In this document: in pieces, positions 58,736-64,000 of the stretch
Position numbering within the stretch: position 1 is the stretch's first letter
How the letters are laid out: each line of letters opens with the position of its first letter
DNA from: Synaphobranchus kaupii
Lineage: Eukaryota; Chordata; Actinopteri; Anguilliformes; Synaphobranchidae
DNA length: 64,000 bases
Reading direction: 5' to 3'
NCBI GenBank assembly: GCA_029718625.1
Contig: CM056387.1
Span: 39,718,394-39,782,393, forward strand
The notes under the pieces: model-generated
Told to the model about the DNA's origin: nothing
What the model saw: only the letters and a program-made list of their open reading frames with translations
Database searches by the model: none
Translations under genes and position numbers: made by a program

Positions 58736-59905
58736 GACAGGTACCGAGGGATGCTCACACTTCAGGAGAGCTGGACAGGAAGCTGGCACGCCCGGTGCAG
58801 AGGAGCAACTGTGAGACGGAGCATGTCCAGATTTCCATGCTGCATAACTCAGACCCAAACTCGCCCCCCCTCCCCCTACCTCTCCCAACAACAGCCCTTC
58901 CACCGTGTCACGCCGCCGCCTCCTCGGGCCCCCCAGGAACGCCCGGAGCCCGGGAACGGGGGCGAGTCGGGAGGCTTGCCACTTAATGTCTGAGGGCTTG
59001 TAAGAGCACCTGGGGGGGGGGGGGGGGGGGGGGGCTGGATTTGAGAGGCAGGGCCCTAGAGAGGCGACACCATGATGGCCACTAAGTAGAGCTGGCCCCT
59101 GTCCTTCCCCATGCGATTGCCACTCTGTCAGAGCCAATGCCCCGGAACTGGGAAACACCTGACAAGCCTCTCTGTGTTGAGCCAGGAGCCGGGACACGCA
59201 CGGGCCTGCGCACATATGCACGAGGCCGCATCCCTGCGCATCTCATGTCAAACTGTGAGCGCCGCGACCATCTGCATATACGGCAACAGCCACTAACACC
59301 ATTAATTGGGCTAGCTAGTAAAGAACAGGTTTCACGTTTGGCTTGAGAGCGGGAGGCTTCCACCGGTTTAAACCGGCTGCAGTAAATGCCCAGCTGTAGG
59401 CTATCCGTGCACTGAACTCGGCTAGGCAGAGAGAATTTGTGTAAGTTTTTTAACGGTAAGGAAAAGGAATGTCTTGCAGCGACTTTATTGACAGTAATAA
59501 GACAACATCAACACTCACTCACTGCAACTTAGCGAGAAGCCTCAGAGAAGCCTTTTTATCTTATCCCGAAAATGTTCACAAATCACGAGTACCTGTCTGT
59601 GTTGGTAACGAGCAAGCGGGAGTACCAACTTAATTAAACCGGCACACTGGCTTCCCTTTGTTACAGTGCGGAGCTGCTCGCGGCCCTGACAGCCGAGGAA
59701 ATGACAACTTTATTAATTACTCTGACTGGGAGATAAGTCGGTGGAGCGACGGCCTTTAAGCCCATCATGGGGACGGCGGCGAGTGTGTGCAGATATGCCG
59801 CGTGTCGCGGCCGGCAGCCAGCGCCGTCTTTCAGTGGCTCCCTCCCGGTGTGCTGCCAGGGGCGCAATACCAACCCTCTGGGGGGGGGGGGGGGCGGTTT
59901 ACTAC
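58736..59905. other. GC-rich noncoding DNA with G23 and G15 tracts
   Basis: G23 at 59012-59034 and G15 at 59880-59894. Moderately CpG-rich 58890-59290. ORFs overlap on both strands without domains. Confidence 0.5.
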
Positions 59906-59943
59906 AAGGTAAGGTAAGGTAAGGTAAGGTAAGGTAAGGTAAG
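59906..59943. repeat. (AAGGT)n pentanucleotide array
   Basis: Seven perfect aaggt units plus aag, 11 bp after the G15 tract. Confidence 0.95.
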
Positions 59944-59974
59944 AATACACAGCCACTCTTATTGGAACGTACAG

Positions 59975-60080
59975 TATGGTTCTAGTTATAGGGCTGCTGA
60001 GTGGCTCAACCTGCTAAAACACTGTGGTTCCAGTCTGCGGATGTGCACCTCGGCCTGGTACTGAATCCTGACTACGACAG
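59975..60080 (+). repeat. Possible tRNA-derived SINE head
   Basis: gctgctgagtggctcaacct resembles a tRNA A-box region and cctggtactgaatcctgact resembles a B-box (consensus GGTTCGANTCC), about 65 bp apart. No L2-like tail follows, so this is a weak call. Confidence 0.35.
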
Positions 60081-62340
60081 TGCTAACGGTGGCATATCAT
60101 TTGGAGAGGGCGGGAGGCATGGCATAAAATCCACCTAGAGCGGTCTTGTGGATTCCAAAAATCGTCAGCCATTTTCAACATTTTACCAGCCACATTACCT
60201 TTTAAAATATGGCACAACCTGGTTGGTTGCCTGAAAAAGTGGCTGCTAGAGTAGAAAAACGTACCAGGCAGCCACAATCAAAATTTTACTCCCATTGGCT
60301 GGTGGCGGGTGTTAATTTTGCACCCTGGAGGGCTTCAGACAGTGGGACCTTCCTCCAGTCGCACGAGAGCCCGCCTGTGCCAGCTGCTCGTGAAGTGTAG
60401 TCCCCTGACGCAGTGACCGCACAGCTCACCTGGGGGGACTGCGGATTGTGAAGGAGCAGCGTTTGGCAGCGAACGCGCCACAGGTTAACGTTCTCCCCGA
60501 ATTGGCAGAGGATACGGGCGACAATGAGACGGGCCAATGAATATGACTGGTTAATTCCGACTGGGAGAGACAAAAAAAAATCTGGGTTGCAAATTAGTTT
60601 AAAAAAAAAGAAAAAAGAAATGATTGGCTGCACTTGCTTTGAGTGAGCACAGAATGTATGAAAGAACAGCTCATCCTTGCAGGATAAAATTGCAGGCCTA
60701 CAGGATGTCGATCCTGTCATTTGAAAGTCATTCCTTAATACTAAAAGCCGTTCTAAAATAATGGGACCGCTAGTTTTGGGAGAGAGTCCGTTTGGACGCG
60801 TGGCCTTCGTGCTGGATAGGGAAGCGTACCACAAATCAAGACGCCGATCTGATCTGGTCTTTCTCCGTCTAGGGATTTTAGCATCGCTCCGTCCCAGCGC
60901 CGTCCAGTAGGGCAGATTGTCGTGAGCGATAGTCGCTATTCCACCCGCTCTGACATTGAGACAGGTCTGGGTGAAGAGCCGGCATCCATTAAAGTGCCAT
61001 TATTGTGCGGACGGGCTGCCAGCCGGCCGTCTGGTCAATGTTACGAGCCAGGTATCTGTCAATAAACCTGGCCCCTGAGGCCAGGGGGGGCGCCGATTCA
61101 AATAAAACTCACGCCCCCGCGCTCCGATCTGATCAGAGCGCGCTCTTTATCAGAACATGAAAGGTGATGGAAGAAATCGAGGCCCGTCCCACTACCCTTT
61201 AAAAATCTAAATAACGGTGCCATTTTGCCGCCCCTGAAACTGAATCGAATCCAACACTGCTCGTGATTTGAATCGAGTCCAACACTGTTCAGCTGTGAGG
61301 ACACAGAGCTGCAGGAGAGCGCATCGGACGTATATTCTCTCGTTCGCGTACAGATATGAATCTGATCCTCGCGAGCTAAATCTTGATGCTTTGCCAGCTC
61401 CTCTCTCTAAAAAAACGGTAAGCCTCTCTGTAGAGCGAGAGGGATCCAACTATTGTTAACCCTTTGTCAGGCCACTGCGAAGCCGACCCCCTGGTTTGTT
61501 TTGTTTCTCCCTCAGTGCTCCAACTTGGCAGGAACTGTGTTTTTCTTCCTTCTGTCCATCTGTTTGAATCCAGTGTTCCTTCAGATGAAGATGCACAGGT
61601 TGCAGCAGAGCGCCTTATATGATAAAACCACAAGACTCCTCGCTGATGCATATTGATGTACGGAGCATGTCCATTTTTACATTCTCAAGCCAACGGTGCG
61701 GCCTTACGGCAACTAAGGAGAAAATCGCATTTGTCCAGCCCGATCAAATATTTTGATCGTTATAAGCCCGCGGATTGTTTTATTATGGAATCGTAGGCAC
61801 GCACGGTGCACATTGTGCAGCTTATTGATGTGGAAAACCTTGACTAAAGATGTCAAAATACACATTTGAATACAAGAGATCATTTTAGCCTTAAAAAAGG
61901 GGGGTAAAATGACAACCTCAGTTTGAGAATGTGAACACTGTGATGCCCTTTGTTCAAATCCACTCACTGCCAGCCACACTGTTCCAACAAATCACAGCTA
62001 ATGGACCTGTAAGCATTCTCTGGTTTCTCCTGTCCTTTTTATGATACGAAATTAATTTTCCTACTGTACTGATTTAAAAATTTACCCACCACATGCTGCT
62101 GAGCAGAAGAAAAAAAAAAGTAAATCTTTTCCTTTTTAGCTTATTTCCATATCAAATATTCTGGAGATGTACACTTCAGAATGTGCGCTATGGAAATCCA
62201 AGGCAATGTTTTTTTTTGATGTATCCCAAGGTCTAGGAAAACCCAACACTTTCAGTCGGCTAGCAAACGCAAACAACATCATCTTTTTAAAGCCCTCATG
62301 TATATCAAAGAGCAACATTTATATTTAAGAGTACTGGGCT
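60081..62340. other. Noncoding DNA, part possibly conserved
   Basis: Two 9-10-bp A tracts near 60600. The stretch 60900-61085 (attaaagtgccattattgtg, caataaacctggcccctgag) is non-repetitive and could be conserved regulatory DNA. A weak direct repeat gaatcgaatccaacactg / gaatcgagtccaacactg lies at 61242 and 61270. No gene. Confidence 0.4.
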
Positions 62341-64000
62341 GGGCCTTGCATCGCCGAAACAGGCAGCGCGAATCGGCCCCGGGAAGAATGCGTCGCGTGC
62401 GTACACGTGTCTGCCGGAGCGCTTGCCTTGTTATTTCGGAGGGTTTTTGACATTCGGAGGATTAAGACCAGCCGAAGGTTTCTCTCAGCGGCTCCCGTGG
62501 AGTTTTCATCATTGGCTGTTGAGTGAGACGTGTTGTGTGCTGCAGTGCGGGGGACGTGATTCATCACCGCCCGTGTCCATTTTGGAGCTCGCTACAGGCT
62601 CTAAAACAGGGCTCTCCTGGCTGCTGCATCGCCAGCAGGAAGGGGCAATATGAATCACAAATTAATTGCTGCTCTTTGTAGCCGGGACAGTTTTGGAAAT
62701 TCGATATTCTTTCAATTGCTTCAGATTTCTTACGTGCACAGGAGGGCACTTGGACAACAATCATTTTGATTACCCAATTAAATATACCAATACCAGTGCT
62801 ACAAAACGCCATTATTAACTGTCCAGTCATAAGCCAACACATTACAATCAATACATATAGTCACATAATGTGGGAAAAATACTTAAATCCATATTGAAAA
62901 CGCATTCAAAACACCAAATGATAATGCAGAATATGGAAGACTCTAAAAATCTTATGTGACAGAGAGACATCGTATAAATAAAACATGAACTTATTTCGCT
63001 AGTTAAAAGACATAAAATAAACTTACCCGCTGAAAAAGCACAGCAACAAATATATCTACTGCCATATCTAATCTCCCAAACTTCCAATAAATAAATTTTT
63101 TTTCTTGGCAAAAATGGACAATTTCACCAATTTAACCCCTTTCCCAATTCACACTTTTTCAGCCCCTGTTTTTTGCACATTCTGTCACTGAGAATTATTC
63201 AATAACGTTATATTAAAGAACACACCCATTTACAACATTTTCATTAACAAATTCTTAATGTAAAGCGTGATTACTGTAACAAGCTGTAGCATAGCACTGG
63301 ACAGAAACTGGTCACTGCCAATTATACTGAACCCCAGAGTCAATCAGTACCGACTGTGTATCTTAGCCAGCTGCGCATACTGCACGAGTTAGCTAATTGT
63401 ACTGTGTAGACTGGCATGCTATCAATCAACAGCAAATCCACCTTTCGCCTTATTTTATTATTTTATTGGGGGAAAACATTAAAAGGCTTCCCACTAAACT
63501 CTATTGTTGAACAGTCAGTTATAATTAAAGTTAATTTGTTTCTCTTTTGAAAACATCCATTTCCTCTTGGGGGGGGGGGGAAGCTACCCTCATCATGGCC
63601 GTTCCCGTTTTCAAAGGTCGTTTCTGCAATTCCACGATCAAGGGAAACTGGTAGCCCTAACTGTCAATCTCCTGTTGGCAAAACTTAATTTCAATCCCCA
63701 TGAATACATTCATTTTCCACTAAAATACATTTTCATGAGAAAGGATTTGAATACTCATCAAAATATTCAAATGTTTTACTCCATTAGTCTGCCACCTAAT
63801 ATTTGGTTGAAAATATTCACAACTTAATGAAAATGCTTCATGTTTCAAATACTTGTTGAGAAATTACAGCCATTGTGCGACTGTGACATTTATACAGCAT
63901 TGTAAGGTAATTGCGTGGGCTCATTTAAAAGGAACCTTCTTTTTAATTGTTTCCACCCTTTTTGCACACAAACTGATACCGTATTGCATTAAAGTTATTC
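62341..64000. other. Noncoding DNA, no gene recognised
   Basis: The first 350 bp (to about 62690, including gaatcacaaattaattgctg) may be conserved. The rest is AT-rich with G12 at 63569-63580. No exon, transposon end or RNA gene recognised up to the window edge. Confidence 0.45.

Noticed and set aside
58212..58814. 200-codon ORF as a gene
   Set aside because: Most of it reads through CA microsatellites, giving Thr/His runs, and it has no domain or plausible start context.
1..64000. LINE reverse transcriptase, LTR retrotransposon or endogenous virus
   Set aside because: No reverse transcriptase, integrase, gag or protease motif was seen in any frame, and no paired long terminal repeats.

Overview
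The window looks like a piece of a teleost fish genome. The evidence is several different Tc1/mariner elements of fish type (including a Sleeping Beauty-like copy), tRNA-derived SINE copies with an L2-like 3' tail, hAT-type and PIF/Harbinger-type elements, dense CA/GT/CGCA microsatellites, and patchy CpG-rich segments. The genus cannot be fixed from sequence alone. I found no exon of a host protein-coding gene, no rRNA or tRNA gene, no CRISPR array and no reverse transcriptase. The coding capacity I can support belongs to transposable elements. The rest is intergenic or intronic DNA, with stretches that look like cis-regulatory conserved elements around CpG-rich blocks; this is a base-composition impression and no alignment was done.

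Layout. 1-8556: noncoding DNA with an antisense SINE (1380-1562), a decayed 37-bp minisatellite (2675-3130), a SINE tail (5651-5782) and a small hairpin (7711-7808). 8557-14556: a transposon cluster made of a dead Sleeping Beauty-like element (8557-10335), then, after only TATATA, a Tc1 element with an open 342-codon transposase and 46-bp terminal repeats (10342-11872), then a third Tc1 element broken by one frameshift (12915-14556). 14557-34800: mostly noncoding, with an inverted repeat (15091-15464), CpG-rich blocks (22560-23150, 27020-27255, 30430-30940), long poly-G/poly-C tracts, and two small hAT-type MITEs (28486-28619, 28811-29000). 34801-35090: nine 32-bp units, each with a CCAAT box. 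35091-47058: noncoding DNA with a deleted Harbinger-like element (40804-41774) and a SINE (43046-43253). 47059-56440: a Tc1 MITE (47059-47485), an inverted-repeat element (48072-48291), a 1,170-bp near-perfect palindrome with Tc1-type ends (54539-55708) and, after TATATA again, a deletion derivative of another Tc1 family (55715-56440). 56441-64000: noncoding, with a CpG-rich block, CA repeats and an AAGGT array.

The most unusual observation is a module of about 200-305 bp that recurs in three elements whose terminal repeats belong to three different Tc1 families: once inside the Sleeping Beauty-like copy, once in the MITE at 47059-47485, and twice, in opposite orientation, in the palindromic element. 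In the Sleeping Beauty-like copy the module is bracketed by an 82-bp duplication of that element's inner repeat region. This suggests that unrelated Tc1 families have acquired one internal cargo, through nested insertion, template switching during gap repair, or exchange of ends.

The transposases share one plan: an N-terminal paired-like pair of helix-turn-helix domains that binds the terminal repeats, and a C-terminal DD34E catalytic domain. Only the copy at 10640-11668 is open throughout, so it is the only candidate autonomous source here. The MITEs and deletion derivatives would have needed a transposase in trans.
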